Numbered from the stretch's first letter, positions 24,331 to 38,710 are shown. The stretch: DNA of 64,000 nucleotides from Osedax fenrisi (GCA_964019155.1 OZ025241.1:86369728-86433727), one strand, 5' to 3'. Numbers and translations are program-made. Notes: generated by a model not told the origin, from the sequence alone.

Positions 24331-24552
24331 ATATATGTTTTTATTATCAAATTAGATCATGGCCTACAGGGTCATTATATACTAATTAATAATTATTAAA
24401 ACATATGCCATTATATATTATATATATATATATATTCCTGCATAATTATATATAATTATATAAAATTCAGAGCTATGTTGGAGGAGATATGAACCAGAGC
24501 CTTCTAATATAAAATACCGTATATCTGCAGGTTTTTCAATTAATAATATTTA

Positions 24553-24595
<43 letters not shown>

Positions 24596-26053
24596 TGTTT
24601 ATTTATTTTATTAGTGGAAATACTATTATACATTTGAAATACTTTTATTTTGAAATACAATTATTTCTATAATATGTTATGACAGAAATCACTTTATTGT
24701 ACATTCATATACTTATATATTTATACGAATATTATTTAGATTTTTGTATTTGATTTTTATATGAATATAATCATAGTTTACATAGGCAATATACTAGAAT
24801 CTAGTAACTAGATAAATTATAACTTATATGATATTTATGTAATACACTATTTATAAGTTACGAAAGAGACATATAACAACGATAATACATATAAAATACA
24901 ACATATACAAACTGATTTCATTACTAATAAGTAATTTGTATTTGTATTTTGTTAACAATATAAAAATTGTTATAATATTAATTATTAATAAATTATTATT
25001 GATTACAATTTATTTTATATAAACAAGAATAAAATGTGATAGAATTAATATTAAAAATGTTAAAAAAATAATAATGAATGTATATTAATATAATGTGTAT
25101 AAATAAAAATCAACAAAATATATATAAACATCTATTAAAATATAAATAAATAGTATATGTATCAATATACAAATATACAGTTGTTCATTTAACAATTTTT
25201 ACTATAATACAACAAATAATATATACATATAATAAGAGTATATTTAATAATTAAACTAACAGATTTATTAATGTTGTATATAATTTGTATTTTTATTATA
25301 AATATGTTAATAATAAATATTAAAATAAATAATATATATAATAGTATATAATGTGTAATATTATAATTCAATTTAATTTTATATATATACAAATAAATAC
25401 AAATACATATAGGTGCCGACTTCTATTCATTAATGAACGGTTGGGTGTTTGATAATACTACAGAAACCATTACAGTTAATACAAATCATATAAATAGTAT
25501 TATATATATATTATAGTTTAATTGAAAATTAAAATTTAAGTGAATTTTATTAAAAAATATGTTGGTTAAGAGAAAGTTTTAATGATATCCATAATGGAAA
25601 CATAATTTATCATCACTCTTAATTAGAGTCATTCGAGAGTAATATATGTTCATAATTCATAATTTATACCCATTTTATACAGGTAGCGATTTCGTAATAT
25701 TACACAAAAACAAAAAAAAACTAAATTAGATACTTAATTTTAATTACCATATCTATTGATTGATTGATTGATAATTTATTTAAGCAAATACATAGCCGAA
25801 AATATAATCGAAAGTATAAAGTATAAATATTTGCTAACGATAACATACGTTATAGAAATAAACAAAGAATAATACGAAATTAAAAAATTAAAGAAATTAA
25901 AACGTTTTACAGTTACCGTAAACATAAACGAAAAACAATCGAAAGTAGAAATAAGTCATATAATAAAAATAAACGAAAAATGATCAAAATAGAAATAAAA
26001 GATAGCGTAAAAATAATCGAAAATAGAAATAAAATACATTATTTTGTAAGTGG
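24331..26053. other. AT-rich stretch with (TA)n and a LINE-like tail
   Basis: TA run at 24557-24590. At 25757-25780 (TGAT)n followed by aatttatttaagc looks like a minus-strand LINE tail. A-rich, repeated cgaaaa.taatcgaaa motifs fill 25790-26040. No gene seen. Confidence 0.55.
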
Positions 26054-26387
26054 CATCGAAATATTCAATGTCTACTTTAACTTTATAGAACTCTTCTTAT
26101 CTTGTTACCCTGTTTTAGTAATAAATTATTAGTTATATAGTTTAATATTTAAATGTTAAATTTTAAATATATTATAAACAGAACATGTTAAAAATCAAAT
26201 AAACCAATACTAGAATGAAACATCGAAATATTCAATTTCTACTTTAACTTTATAGAACTCTTCTTATCTTGTTACCCTGTTTTAGTAATAAATTATTAGT
26301 TATATAGTTTAATATTTAAATGTTAAATTTTAAATATATTATAAACAGAACATGTTAAAAATCAAATAAACCAATACTAGAATGAAA
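26054..26387. repeat. 167-bp tandem duplication, nearly identical
   Basis: 26054-26220 and 26221-26387 differ by a single visible base (caatgtct/caatttct). More diverged related units (aaacaaa..aatacttacc, aataaatttgaaacata) continue to about 26760, so this may be the youngest step of a longer tandem array. Confidence 0.92.
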
Positions 26388-26484
26388 CAAACAAATAATG
26401 TAATACTTACCAAAATCTGTAATAATAGTAGGTAGTACTTTATTAATTTTATATTTTAATTGTAAGTACCTATAATAAATTTGA

Positions 26485-26492
<8 letters not shown>

Positions 26493-26522
<30 letters not shown>
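26493..26522. repeat. (TA)n microsatellite
   Basis: Short TA run inside the diverged tandem array. Confidence 0.9.
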
Positions 26523-26525
<3 letters not shown>

Positions 26526-27328
26526 AAAACAAGTTACAAATAAACCAATATACCTATACAAAAACAGTTAATAACAAAACATACCAATAATATTACGAAA
26601 CAAACAATATAATACTTATCACTATAAGCTGAAATAATAGAAAATTATTAATATTGTAGTTTAGTAATATAATACATTTGAAACATATTTACAATATATA
26701 TATAAAACAAACATATAATACCGAACAAACAAAAATAAAATAATACTTCCCACTTTATCTGTAATAATAATGAATTCTTAATTTTTTATCCTTTATCTAT
26801 TACATTTACCTTGAAGCAACTGAATAAAAAAAGTATCATCACCCCTATTGTCCGGGGTCCCTCGCAGTTATTAATAATATGTGTAAGTCTGTGACTTCTT
26901 GAGGGGTCCATTTGTATCAGCTATTTGTATTTTATTCAATATAAATATTAGTGATTTCAATAAATAAATATTATTATATATACATATATGTATATAATTA
27001 AGATATTAACTAATATTATAAAATCGATATATAATAATATATATCAGTCGTATTGAGTATGTATTTTTAGTATGACGAATTCACGATACTAATATAATTA
27101 TTATAATTATGTACACTATATCTTATATGAATCTCCTAGCAATTTATTTTAATAACAATTAAATAATTAAACATATTTTATATCTTTAAAATGCATCTTA
27201 ATTAAGTTTTTAATTAACGGTGTATACAGGTTTAATTTGTATTACTTTATAGATACATTATAAATTATAATTCTTCAAATAAATATTTAATTATTTCGAA
27301 CAATGTTAAATCATATAATCTATACTAC

Positions 27329-27378
27329 CTGTATTGCTCAGTTGGATAACGCGTCAGATACACAAGCAGTACGCACTA
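27329..27378 (+). repeat. tRNA-like SINE head fragment
   Basis: cctgtattgctcagttggat with cgtcagatacacaagcagta is closely similar to the 5' tRNA-like part of the SINE at 41401, including an A-box. It stops before the B-box. The 26770-27328 region before it and 27380-28140 after it show no gene. Confidence 0.65.
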
Positions 27379-28139
27379 AGAATGTTTTAAACATGTTGTT
27401 GATTATGGATTCTACCTTTAAATTTGATAATTTAAAGATGGATATTGAGAATACCCACGATTTTTTTGTGGTCAATATTGAGCCAGCGCTTTCCTGGTAG
27501 AATTTAACACAATTTAATATGGGAATATATAGAAAAATACCAAAAAAAAACATAAATATGTATATTTTTCTCATTTATGATTAAGCTACAAACATGAAAT
27601 TGTCAAAATATGTGTAATGTATATAATTCCTATGAATAATATCAAATTCATAATAAAAATAATTTTATTTCTATGATTTTTTTTTAATTTATAGGATTTT
27701 CCAGAATTTTGTTTTGATCTCTCATAGTTTTTCATAAAATCGTTATATATATATATAACGTATATATAAATATAAATAATTTGATATAAATATATTTTAT
27801 AATTGTATGTTATATATAATAAAAAAAAACAATTCATTAATCACTATATTTAACAGCTTTGCGTAACAAATTAAAACCAACATGATTGTTAATAAATGAC
27901 GATTTTTCTTTGGAAGTGGTATTTTAAAAATGTTATATTTGTTGGTTTACATCATCTTAAGATATGTATTAGCGTACCTGTATTATAAATGTTAAAGATA
28001 CTCTTTATAATTTTAATAACTAATCAAACTGACATCATTTTTAGAAAATGTTTATATATATACATTTTATTTTATGTTTTAATTAATCATATATACTAGT
28101 TATATTATTATAATACTAGTTATATTATTATATTTACTA

Positions 28140-28475
28140 TATATATATTAATGTTATCTATTAGAAGAATTTAGTATTTAAGAAAATAACTCATTATTAT
28201 CCATTACGATAAAATGCAAATAAATTTTACAAAATACAAATAAAGTCCTTGTTTATAAATATAAACAATACAATTATATACTCCTATAGAGTATATATAT
28301 AACAATTTCAAGATTTTTTTTTAAAGTATAATTTTTTTTAAACTTTAAGGTAACTTATACTTTAAGGGCGTAACCAATAATGAACTAAATATATACTTGT
28401 ATTACCAAAATGGTGTCATGAACATCATAGCTATAGAATATATACTATAATGGTATGATGTAGAAAATAAAATCA
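28140..28475 (+). repeat. Dispersed repeat, copy 2
   Basis: Counterpart of 7560-7895. It directly adjoins the SINE copy that starts near 28480. Confidence 0.65.
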
Positions 28476-28479
28476 CTAT

Positions 28480-28712
28480 AGGGGCGCGCGTGTACAATCC
28501 CCGTCCGGACCATTAAAATCGTATCTTAAATTATATTTAGAAGTGATCTTATATAATTGTGTATACAATAATAATAAGGGCTCGTTAAAACTACGGATGC
28601 CATAACATGATAACGGGTTCGAAGGGACATTATAGTCATTTGGTTATACGTTAATACACATTTCATATGAGTTTCTGGATGGGATGAAAGGACTCCATAA
28701 AAATAAAACAAT
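28480..28712 (+). mobile_element. tRNA-derived SINE, 5'-truncated copy
   Basis: From the B-box region (gtacaatccccgtccggacc) onward it follows the SINE at 41401: agaagtgatcttatataatt, gctcgttaaaac, gatgcc.taacatga, gg.ttcgaaggg.acatta, ctggatgggatga and a (AATAAAA) tail. An A-box is not recognisable. Confidence 0.85.
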
Positions 28713-28924
28713 GTTAGACAAAAAACATCAAATTAATATCGTGTTGGTCTCTTTACATAGGTATTATGAATTTTAAATAGAATAATATAAATAATTATAT
28801 ATATAAATCTAATATAATGATATAACTATTATATATAATATATAATACATATACAATTTTGTATTAGATTGCAGGTAGGCCTATTAATGATACTTAGTAT
28901 AACATGAAATATAATATATTAAAT

Positions 28925-28995
28925 GAGTATATATATATATATATATATATATGATTATGTATATATATGATTATATATATATATGATTATATAAT
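28925..28995. repeat. TA-rich repeat with gattatatatat units
   Basis: TA run followed by three gattatatatat-like units. 28713-29400 otherwise AT-rich with no gene. Confidence 0.8.
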
Positions 28996-29410
28996 ATTTA
29001 TAACACATATTCTAAATGTATATGTTATTCTCCATTTATACAACATTATTAAATACATAATTTATCAATATAATAAAAATGTTATTATTATTTTCAGATT
29101 ATTTATTAACTTATTATAAAACATATATAATAATTAAATTATGTATTAGATTAATTAAATAAATTTTTCAATAATGAATAAATAACCATATATATATATA
29201 TATGTATTATTTTATAAAATTATATTTATAATTATATAGCAACGACTGATAATGAATTAGAAAGTACATACTACCGTGTACTTTATTATGTCTTCAATAA
29301 TAACATATTTGACATATTATATTTATAAATGTATTTATAGATATATTTTATTATTATTATTAATAACTATATAAGAATTATATTTTATTATATAATTAGT
29401 ATTGTTATTG

Positions 29411-29475
29411 TAATTGATATTTTATTTGGAGGAATCCATTCATCCCATCCCGGAACTTAGATGAAGTATTATGAT
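29411..29475 (-). mobile_element. SINE 3' tail fragment
   Basis: The reverse complement reads tcatctaagttccgggatgg gatgaa followed by ttcctccaaataaaata, matching the 3' end of the SINE at 41401. Only the tail is present. Confidence 0.75.
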
Positions 29476-29849
29476 TATTTTTATTATAATTTATATTATG
29501 ATTAATATTATTAATATTTACATATATTATATTTCATTATATATATTATTAATAAATTTAGAATTGGAAGAATTATTTAGAATTCGTAATATCTTACTAT
29601 ACTATAGTATATGATAATTCTATTATTATCAAGTATACAATTATTACCTAATTAACTTAAGCTTCACATTATGTAATTCCTAGATGATAACATAACTCGT
29701 TAGAACTTGATTCTCGTATATCTCGCAAGATGCGCTAGTTATATCATACACTTTCTCCTCGCCCTTCTTCTACATCAGAATCGGTGGATGCCCATCATGA
29801 ATAATCAAGCTCCGATACTTGTCTACACTTTTAGGTCGACTAACCTATT

Positions 29850-30010
29850 ATTAGAATAGCAGCATAATAGCAGCATAATATAGTTTTAAAATTAATAGCA
29901 GAATAATATTAGCATAATGGCAGCATAATAGCACAATTTAAACCTTTGAGGCTATAACATATGCTGTTATGCTGCTATTATGTTGCTTTTACTGTTAGCT
30001 GGGAATACCC
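29850..30010. repeat. TAGCAGCATAA-type palindromic repeat, copy 1
   Basis: Repeated agcagcataat units on the left are answered by their complement (atgctgttatgctgctatta) on the right, ending gttagctgggaatac. A related copy with gctattatgttgct and tttttgctgggtat lies at 46550-46775. Probably a small fold-back/MITE family. Confidence 0.55.
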
Positions 30011-30349
30011 GGGATGACCTCAATAGGCATCACCGATGATTACTGTTAACTTCATCACTACAACTGATGATTAATAATGACGTCATCACTACTATTGATG
30101 AGTCACCAATCGTATGAATCTAATTTCCGTTCTGCAGCGATGTCGGTTTCTCGATACTTCTGGCTGGAGAGCGTATCAGATTAATGTTACGGTTTCTTCA
30201 ACTAGTTTTGTCTTATAACAGATTATTATCGCAATTAATTTGTTACGAATTCTTTATCACTAGAATCTAGTGTTGTGTAAGATGACTCATTACTAATGAG
30301 TATTTGGACAAATTCTGTATCGTACATATGAGTTATAGGTAGTATGATT

Positions 30350-30990
30350 CCCCTTCCATTCGCTAGTCTAATCCAGTCTATAGAATTATGACTTTTTTTA
30401 ATTCCATCGTCTGCATATTCTAATTATTCATAAAATCGTATACGAATACCGCGTCTTCCGGACTATACGTGCCCCTCACTCCCTATCTATACTCATCTAA
30501 CGTATCCATGTGAAGTAAGGGATCCAATTTAGATCTACTTATTCTGCCACATAGTAACTTGTACGGTGCCTGGCAGCGTGTGCGATGTATTTGTGTAAGA
30601 TGAATCTCTATATGTCTATACAATTAATCCTTCTCCTTCTGAAATTCATGTAACCTTCCTATAGTTTATACAGTTCCCTCTACTATTCAATTAGATGACG
30701 GGTGGTAGGAAATAACAAATGCTTACCAGTATTATTCATATATTGTGCTATTTCCTCGTTTGTAAAATGTGTACCCATGAATATGACAATAAAGTGTGGT
30801 AAGCCATGGGTAGTAAATATTTCATATTATTATCTCGGAAGATGTAGCGATCAATTTTACTATTAAATCCTACCTTTTTGAATACGCTTCGATTTCTATT
30901 CGATACACATATGTCTAAATAAACTAACTACTAAATCCACACGGATTAACTTCCAAGATCGTAGAGGATCTGGCCACGAACCATTGTTAT
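30350..30990 (-). pseudogene. Gypsy-type integrase relic
   Basis: Minus-strand fragments in order: PLRSWKLIRVDLV (about 30930-30970), FMGTHFTNEEIAQYMNNTGK (about 30725-30790), EGTV, QAPYKLLCGRISRSKLDPL (about 30520-30575), and YSPEDAVFVYD (about 30430-30465). These match the catalytic core start (PW-IHVDFAG), the D-N-G-xxFTSxEF block, PAELLFGRxxRTRLD and the C-terminal GDxVxxR of Gypsy integrases. Catalytic Asp of the core is not intact. Frames change several times; no LTRs found. Confidence 0.6.
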
Positions 30991-31035
30991 AGTCCGCCAT
31001 TGTTCTACTATTAATGACATCGATTATCAAATAGA

Positions 31036-32095
31036 AATGATAACATTCACAGAATATATGTGGTTATGCACATAGGATCTAGTAGATAGGTATAGGTGAA
31101 ATGTGGGAAATCTATTTTATAATAATAATTGAATTTCCATATTGAATTTGATATTTATGTTAGTCTGTTAATTATAAATAATTGATATATATATAAAGAG
31201 TATATATAAATTTATTTAAGGATATATCCTTATTTAACATAACAACTTATTATTAATTATATTATAATAGAATATAAATTAATATTAAATATTATAAAAT
31301 ATTATTTATCTTACATTCACATAAATATATTTATATAGAATCTTCACCAACGGATAATCCAGATTTAGACGGTATTTAAATATATTTATATATATATAAA
31401 TAAACTATTGCCGATAAGCTTTTTACAAGTTCATATACATTATTTAAAAATGGTATTTTCTACAATATTTTGTAATTAATAGCGGAAAGTTAATGTTAAA
31501 TGTTGCATATATAATTATGATTAATTCGAGTATATTATATATATGAATTGTAATAAATATTCAAATTAGTTAATATAATTCCAATTTGATTATTTGAGAG
31601 TATTGTAAATTATTAACATATTCGGAACTATCGACACAAAACCCATCACGTACCATATTTCACCGATATTTATCATAATTATAAGAACTAATAATACATA
31701 AATTTGTCATAATATATAAATTCGATATAGTTATTGAACAATCTATCTTTATAAGTATTCTAAAATTCAAATATTAAGATTAAATATTCACGACGTTATA
31801 ACAGCGAGTGGCAAATTAGATCGACCAAAACCCCCTCATATCTCCTATGTACGAAATAATATACATATAGTATAGTATGAATTACATACACATGTTGTTT
31901 ATGTATATAGAATATATTATGTAGTAATTACTAATTACTAATTAGTTAATATAACTGTACAATACAATAATCTATATATCTATAAGTTTTGATTTATAAC
32001 ATATATATATATTAAAAATATATATTACTTGAATTAAATAAATGTAAAAATATACCAATTGTATTATAATTCTACCACAAATGACTATTTATGAC

Positions 32096-32100
<5 letters not shown>
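31036..32100. other. AT-rich stretch, no gene seen
   Basis: Low-complexity AT-rich DNA ending in an (ATT)n run at 32097-32140. Confidence 0.55.
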
Positions 32101-32141
<41 letters not shown>

Positions 32142-32147
32142 TGTTGT

Positions 32148-32218
32148 TTTATTTTGGTGGAGACCTTTGATGCCATGGGACGTAGCTAGAGTTTTTTACA
32201 TATAACTAAATAGCGCTA
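32148..32218 (-). mobile_element. SINE, 3' half (split by the CACTA-like element)
   Basis: The reverse complement ends tctccaccaaaataaaacaa, the 3' tail of the SINE at 41401, preceded by a diverged body. The 5' part continues at 35202-35325. Confidence 0.75.
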
Positions 32219-32310
32219 CACTGTTAGAAATAAATGATATAACATTGATTAAAAAATGGTATAACCCCGTGGCGTCCTGGTATACCATTTACGGTATAAC
32301 TAATTAAAAA

Positions 32311-32640
32311 AGTTATACCATATTTTATTAAAAGTTATACTATATTTGATATAAAGTTATACCATCATTTATTAAAATGTATACCATATATTATATAAAG
32401 TTATACCATAATTTATAAAAAGTTATACCATATTTGATATAAAGTTATACCATAATTTATTAAAATGTATACCATATATTATATAAAGTTATACCATAAT
32501 TTATTAAAAGTTATACTATATTTTATTTAAAGTTATACCATAATTTATTAAAATATATACCATATATTATGTATAGTTATATCATAATTTATTAAAAGTT
32601 ATACAATATTTTATTTAAATTTATACCAGTATTTATAATA
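32311..32640 (+). repeat. 22-bp subterminal tandem array, about 15 units
   Basis: Consensus agttataccataatttattaaa with a 22-bp period and alternate variants (atgtataccatatattatat). It lies just inside the left end of the CACTA-like element and is mirrored by the array at the right end. Confidence 0.92.
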
Positions 32641-32875
32641 ACTTACTATTCTATATTATTAATTTATATATGGAATCGACATTTATAATGATAATTTATT
32701 TTCTAAAAACCACATATTTTGGTGTAACAATATTGTTAATTAACAGATACATTTTAAAATAAATAACGTGATACAAAATTACATAAACAATTAATGTTTG
32801 TAGGACATGTTATGAAACAAATAAAATGTACAATACCACTTAATAAAATACGAAATAAATTATTTTGAACGAAAA

Positions 32876-32945
32876 CCAAACAATTATCGACACACATAAT
32901 AATCCTCTTCTTTTCTGATATATGGAGTCATTATTTCCTGCAATT
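32876..32945 (-). other. Exon-like segment within the CACTA-like element
   Basis: On the minus strand attttaattgcag is followed by an open stretch EIMTPYIRKEEDYYVCR and a stop. It looks like a terminal exon behind an acceptor, but it is short and unrecognised. Confidence 0.2.
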
Positions 32946-32975
32946 AAAATTCAAATATGTATATAAGTAATATGT

Positions 32976-33096
<121 letters not shown>

Positions 33097-33253
33097 TACT
33101 AGAGTATATAATAATATTGTATATTATATAATAGTACAAATATGTATATTATAAGAAACTTTATACAGTTAATATCATATATGATACTACTATATAAAGT
33201 ATACTTTAGAATTGTAATTAGAAAAATCCAATATATTATATTAATTACTGCAG

Positions 33254-33292
<39 letters not shown>

Positions 33293-33854
33293 ACTATACT
33301 TTTGAATTAGCATACGATAAATCATAAAATAACTAGTATATTAAATCTATAGTTATTAAGTAATTATTAAGTAACCTTATTTTCATTGTAAATTCATTTT
33401 TCAATAATTCGCAAACTTCCATCATAAATTATAAGATTCCCGCATCTATTTTAGGAAATATTATATTAGGTATATATACCTATATATTTAATTATACACT
33501 TTTTAATCTATATTTGATTAAGGATATAAGGATATTGATAATATGTGTACAACAGTTAACATTATTTATATATATACCTATTATTAATATTATTTAAATT
33601 TAATTACATTATGTGTTAAAAATAAAATAAATAATTAACCATATATGGATATATATATAGTATACTATTGTATATATACAATCCATGGACTAATAAAATA
33701 TAATTGCATATTTATTTTATATAGATATTTAACTAATGTTATTAATTAGATAACTAAATTACCTGTTTGATAAGTTTGCGTATACACATACTATAGTAGC
33801 GCACCTAGTACATCAATATATTCGTCTATATATTTTTATATATACGTTATATGC

Positions 33855-33962
33855 TTTTTCATCCCATCAACTCAATATTACTTTCCGACAGTTTTTCTAA
33901 TATTTTAAGTGAAATTTGAAATTCTGCAAATAATTCTTCAGTTTCCTGCATAGTTTACTGCA
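33855..33962 (-). other. Exon-like segment within the CACTA-like element
   Basis: On the minus strand an acceptor-like ctatgcag precedes ETEELFAEFQISLKILEKLS and ESNIELMG then a stop. The peptide is amphipathic and less AT-biased than the surroundings. It could be a relic exon of a transposon protein or a captured gene fragment. Confidence 0.25.
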
Positions 33963-34849
33963 TTCCTATTAATATATAGAATATAGTTATCATAATTTTA
34001 TAATATATATGTAATAAAGTGAATGTTCTAATACAGTTTATTAATCAAAGACCTATTGAACATAATAATAATATAACATAATAATAATAATAATAATAGT
34101 ACCTACCCGATGAGATGCAGACCGAAGAATGAATCAATCTCACCGAGTGGAATTTATTCTATAGAAAAATAACGAAATATACTTTACAGACGATAACAAT
34201 ATAAAATACCAGAAAAACAAATATTTACATGGCTATGGCTATGCAATTAACACAGAGCGAGACACCGAAATCTAGTTTAAAGTTTTAATGTAGATATATC
34301 GATTTCTGTTACATAATTCTAAATAGATTTAAATGTATATTACATTAATCGATATATCTACAAATTTGACGTTATAACATATATATATATAATTATATAA
34401 TTATATTCAATTAATTTAATTATATATTATAAATAATATATAAATATATTATAAAATTTATATATATATATATATATATATAATATAAGTATAAATACCT
34501 TATGTATATTGTAATGTGTTGACAAATAAATGCTTCTCATGTTGAGTGTAGAGAAAAATAGAAAAAATGGAATTATGTGTATATATATATACATATACTC
34601 GAATAATTATAAGTATTTGTATATAAAATATAGGAAATATTTATATGTATACATATTTCCCTATGGGGAATCTATATAGTTTCTGAAAACCAGTTTAATT
34701 GCAATTAGAAGCAATAAATGCTATGTCTATAATAATATAACACAACAATAAGTAAACTGTTATATTAAGGATATTATGAAGGATACTATTATGAATTATA
34801 TTTCTTATACATTTTATTTTCAATCAAATATCAACTTAATTTTAAAATG

Positions 34850-35190
34850 TTATGGTATAACTGGTATTTCCATATTGTATACCATATAATTCATAAAGTT
34901 ATACCATTATATTTAATAGCTAATGGTATAGCTACAAATTACGAATGTTATACCATATAATTCGTAATCTTATACCATTTAAATTAAGCTATATGGTATA
35001 ACTAAAAAAAACAAATGTTATACTATATAATTTGTGATCTTATACCATTTCAATTAAGCTATATGGTATAACTAAAAAAATCAAATTCTATACCATATAA
35101 TATGTGATCTTATACCATTTAACGTAATTATATGGTATAACTCGTATTTCCATATGTTATACCGTATAATTCATAATGTTATACCCTTAT
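34850..35190 (-). repeat. Right subterminal array of ATGGTATAAC motifs
   Basis: At least ten ggtataac/gttatacc motifs spaced irregularly, mainly opposite in orientation to the left array. Confidence 0.85.
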
Positions 35191-35201
35191 TTTTAACAGT
35201 G

Positions 35202-35239
35202 TATAGTTAAGGCATCCGTGGTTTTAAAGAGAACCGATC

Positions 35240-35284
<45 letters not shown>

Positions 35285-35325
35285 TATGTAATATCACTTC
35301 TAAATATTATTGTAAGACATATTTA
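35202..35325 (-). mobile_element. SINE, 5' half of body (split copy)
   Basis: The reverse complement reads atatttagaagtgat, a TA run, aaatgatcggttctc, taaaaccacggatgccttaac, matching the SINE at 41401 up to the insertion point. It contains a (TA)n expansion at 35242-35280. Confidence 0.82.
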
Positions 35326-35603
35326 ACCTCGCTTCATCCTTTATGTATATGACGTTTTAGCAAACTGAGCCATACGGGCAGTTTGTCAACTATTATATTA
35401 ATATTTATACATTATATTAGGATTAAAATAATATAAATTATAAAAATAATAATATAATATAATTTGTGTATTATTGATTAGTATAAATATATATATATAA
35501 TTTTATATATTAAGTTAAATTATGCATTTATTTATATCTAAATGAATTAAAAAAATAGTAATAATTAAGGCAGGTAAGTATTTTCACATATTTAAAAAAT
35601 ATA

Positions 35604-35650
<47 letters not shown>

Positions 35651-35828
35651 ATAACATTAATACAGATAGTAACTTAGACAATATATCCCAACCAATATTA
35701 ATTACAATTATTATTACTGTTATTTGCACTATTGGATTGTTATTATTATTAATAATTAAAGGTTAATTCGATATTTATAAAAACAAACGTACATATAAAA
35801 CTAATTATAAATCACATGTATCAATATA

Positions 35829-35876
<48 letters not shown>

Positions 35877-36116
35877 TATAGCATATATAATATGTATATA
35901 ACGAATTATAATAGTGAAAAAGAATACCGAGCAATCCTATAATAAAGGTTTTTAATTGTATTGCAAATATAGTATATGTCATATTATATTTTATAAGAAT
36001 TATATAATAATCTATAATTGAAAATAATAAATAATATTATACTTTTATAAATAATTAAACTGTATCTCGTGTCATTTTATTTTCATTAAATAAATTAATA
36101 TTTATATATAATTTAC

Positions 36117-36147
<31 letters not shown>

Positions 36148-36198
36148 TGTAAACGTATTTTTTATTTGACAAAATAAAGGTTTATTTCGTATAATATA

Positions 36199-36250
<52 letters not shown>

Positions 36251-36691
36251 GATAATGTCATACTATATATATTTGTTGTATATATGTGTGTATGGTATTA
36301 TGTTTGTATGCAAATGCATGATTATGTGACATAGGCAGGCTAATCTCAAGTCTTGAGGCTCAAATACCCATGATACACTTGACATCATACTTTGTTTTTT
36401 TACTATTTAATAATATACATTTTATAGGTAGATATATGTATATTTTATTGAGTGTTGACACACAAAATGATATGAAACAATAATTTAATAATAAATAATA
36501 AATGACAATGAGAATGATGGTTTACACATGCCTTATGATATAAAAATAAATATAATAGTTGATTATATAGTCATGTTATAATATTACAATTTACATATTG
36601 TATATATAAATATTAATAAGTTATTATTTAATAGATTCAGATGAAAAAACGAACAATTATTAAAAATAAATGATATTAATAATATCAATTT

Positions 36692-36723
<32 letters not shown>

Positions 36724-37318
36724 GATGACGATGATTATGATTATGACGACTGTGGTGATGATGATGATAATGAAAATAATGAAAAATCAAGCGTCGAAAG
36801 TAATTAAACGTTGTAGTTAACAATACATGATGTGAGATTATACGCTTGATTATTAATGTGTGGAGAGTTGTGTGTAGTGAAGTCTGTAGGGTCAGGTTAA
36901 CCACAAACAGGTCATGCACGCAATACACAGTATCATATTACAGGCTTAGCTACGTGCTATTTAATGTTTGGGCGAGAGGAGGGGTTATCTGTATATCTAT
37001 ATCAGAGATAAGGAGGAGAGGGGGTAGAGTGGTCGGTTATAGGTGCCATGGCGTGAGTAGAAATAGTTAGGTATACCTATAGTACATAGGATTGAGTTAA
37101 AAAACTTAAGTTAGGAAAAAGTAATTAATACTAGTCAAATACTGTGAGTTTTATAAGAATAAAAACGATTATATTGGGAAGAATGTAATTATAGAATACC
37201 AGGGAATCTATGGATGATGTAATAAAATGAACTTCCATAGAAGTATACGTATACGTATACAATCTGTATCAAAGTATCGATGTAAATATGGTTAATAATT
37301 GCATATATTTGAATGTAA
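35326..37318. other. AT-rich region with several (TA)n tracts, no gene
   Basis: TA runs at about 35608-35646, 35832-35880, 36202-36249 and 36700-36722, the last followed by (GAT)-rich DNA. 36840-37070 is GC-richer (ggagaggaggggtt, gagggggtagag) but I recognise nothing coding in it. Confidence 0.55.
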
Positions 37319-37783
37319 TTAAGGGGATGTCCCAGTGTTCAAAATGATAAAAAAAAAATATTTTGTATTTATTTTGTATTCCATAATATTAATAAATGTA
37401 GTGTGTTTTAGTATCAGATATGAATTCAATCTAGAAATAACATAAAACAGAGTTTTTAGACCATACTATTCAAAAATAAATGTATCAATATTTTATTTAT
37501 TATTAATTTATTATCCCTGATAAGTGTATTTTATATTATAATGTTTTATAAGTTATAAATTGACGATTTAAAAAAAATAAAAACCAGATTATTTACATTT
37601 TATTATTCTATATCCTTGTTTATATAAATAATATATCATGTGATCTCAGTGACCTATTAGATAGCAGAAAAGAGACGCTATATTTGCTTTGTTTACAGCT
37701 TTGAAATATTTTATTTTCTATTACGGTTTATTATTATATTTCATTATTACAACTACCAAACTAGGTACTTACTTTTATTTGAA

Positions 37784-37827
<44 letters not shown>

Positions 37828-38501
37828 ATCTTACCTGTATTCGTATAAATACTTAGTATATATTATTTTTATTTTTAGTCTTCATATTTTTAGTTATTTT
37901 AGTTACCTATATAAACATTTTTATTTTATCTTTCATATTATTTATACATTACTATTTATCTATTTACTACCATTTACATGCATTATCTTACTTTTCTTTA
38001 TACATACCTATTTATTACATAATATAAATAATTTTATTCGTAACTAGTTATTCTTGTTTTTATTTATTCAATTTTTATATTATCAATAGATATTCATACT
38101 TTCAACTTTCAAATGCTGTTTTCTCAGAATAATTATTTCGCGTTAGGTATGGGTGTATAAAAGAGCGTTTATCAAAAACTAGTATATGTATTCTACTAAT
38201 TTTTATTGCATTATATAAATAACATATATATGAATACTCCTATAGTAGAAATAACAATTTCTATAGAAATTCCGTAAATTAATAAAGTAAAATGTTTATG
38301 CACATATATATATATATAGTATATAATATATATATATTATACAAAAAAAAATTCTATATCCTTTCTATAGCTGCATGTGTATACATTTAATTAATAGAAT
38401 ACAAAAGTAGCTGAATTCAATGAGTAGAATACTGCGCGCACTGACCCATTATTTGCTATCTCTATACATGGTGAGGCGGACGTCGTGTGCCATCCCCTTA
38501 A
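37319..38501 (+). mobile_element. TTAA-type DNA element, longer family member
   Basis: TTAA at 37319-37322 followed by GGGGATG, and catcccc followed by TTAA at 38498-38501. Both ends are homologous to the element at 40647-41296: left shares aatgtagtgt..., gatatgaattca.tctagaaat; right shares tattctactcatt.aatt and tttctatagaaat. The interior is non-coding and contains a (TA)n run at 37793-37822. Confidence 0.82.
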
Positions 38502-38710
38502 GTAGTAAATCAAAGGGCATGGATGTTAGATTGGTTCTGAAAATATAGTTATATATTGGTATGTATACAACTATAAGTAAGTTTTATAAGTAGTATACTA
38601 CTATATATAGTCTCTCATTTTTAATGATAATTTTTTAATTAATATGTTCACTATTTTTTAGAATGATAATATTTCAAATAGTATGGTCACTATTTGGTCA
38701 CTATTTGCTT

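Noticed and set aside
27303..27500. Overlapping frames near the SINE head
   Set aside because: They cover a tRNA-like SINE fragment and unrelated flanks on both strands with no domain.
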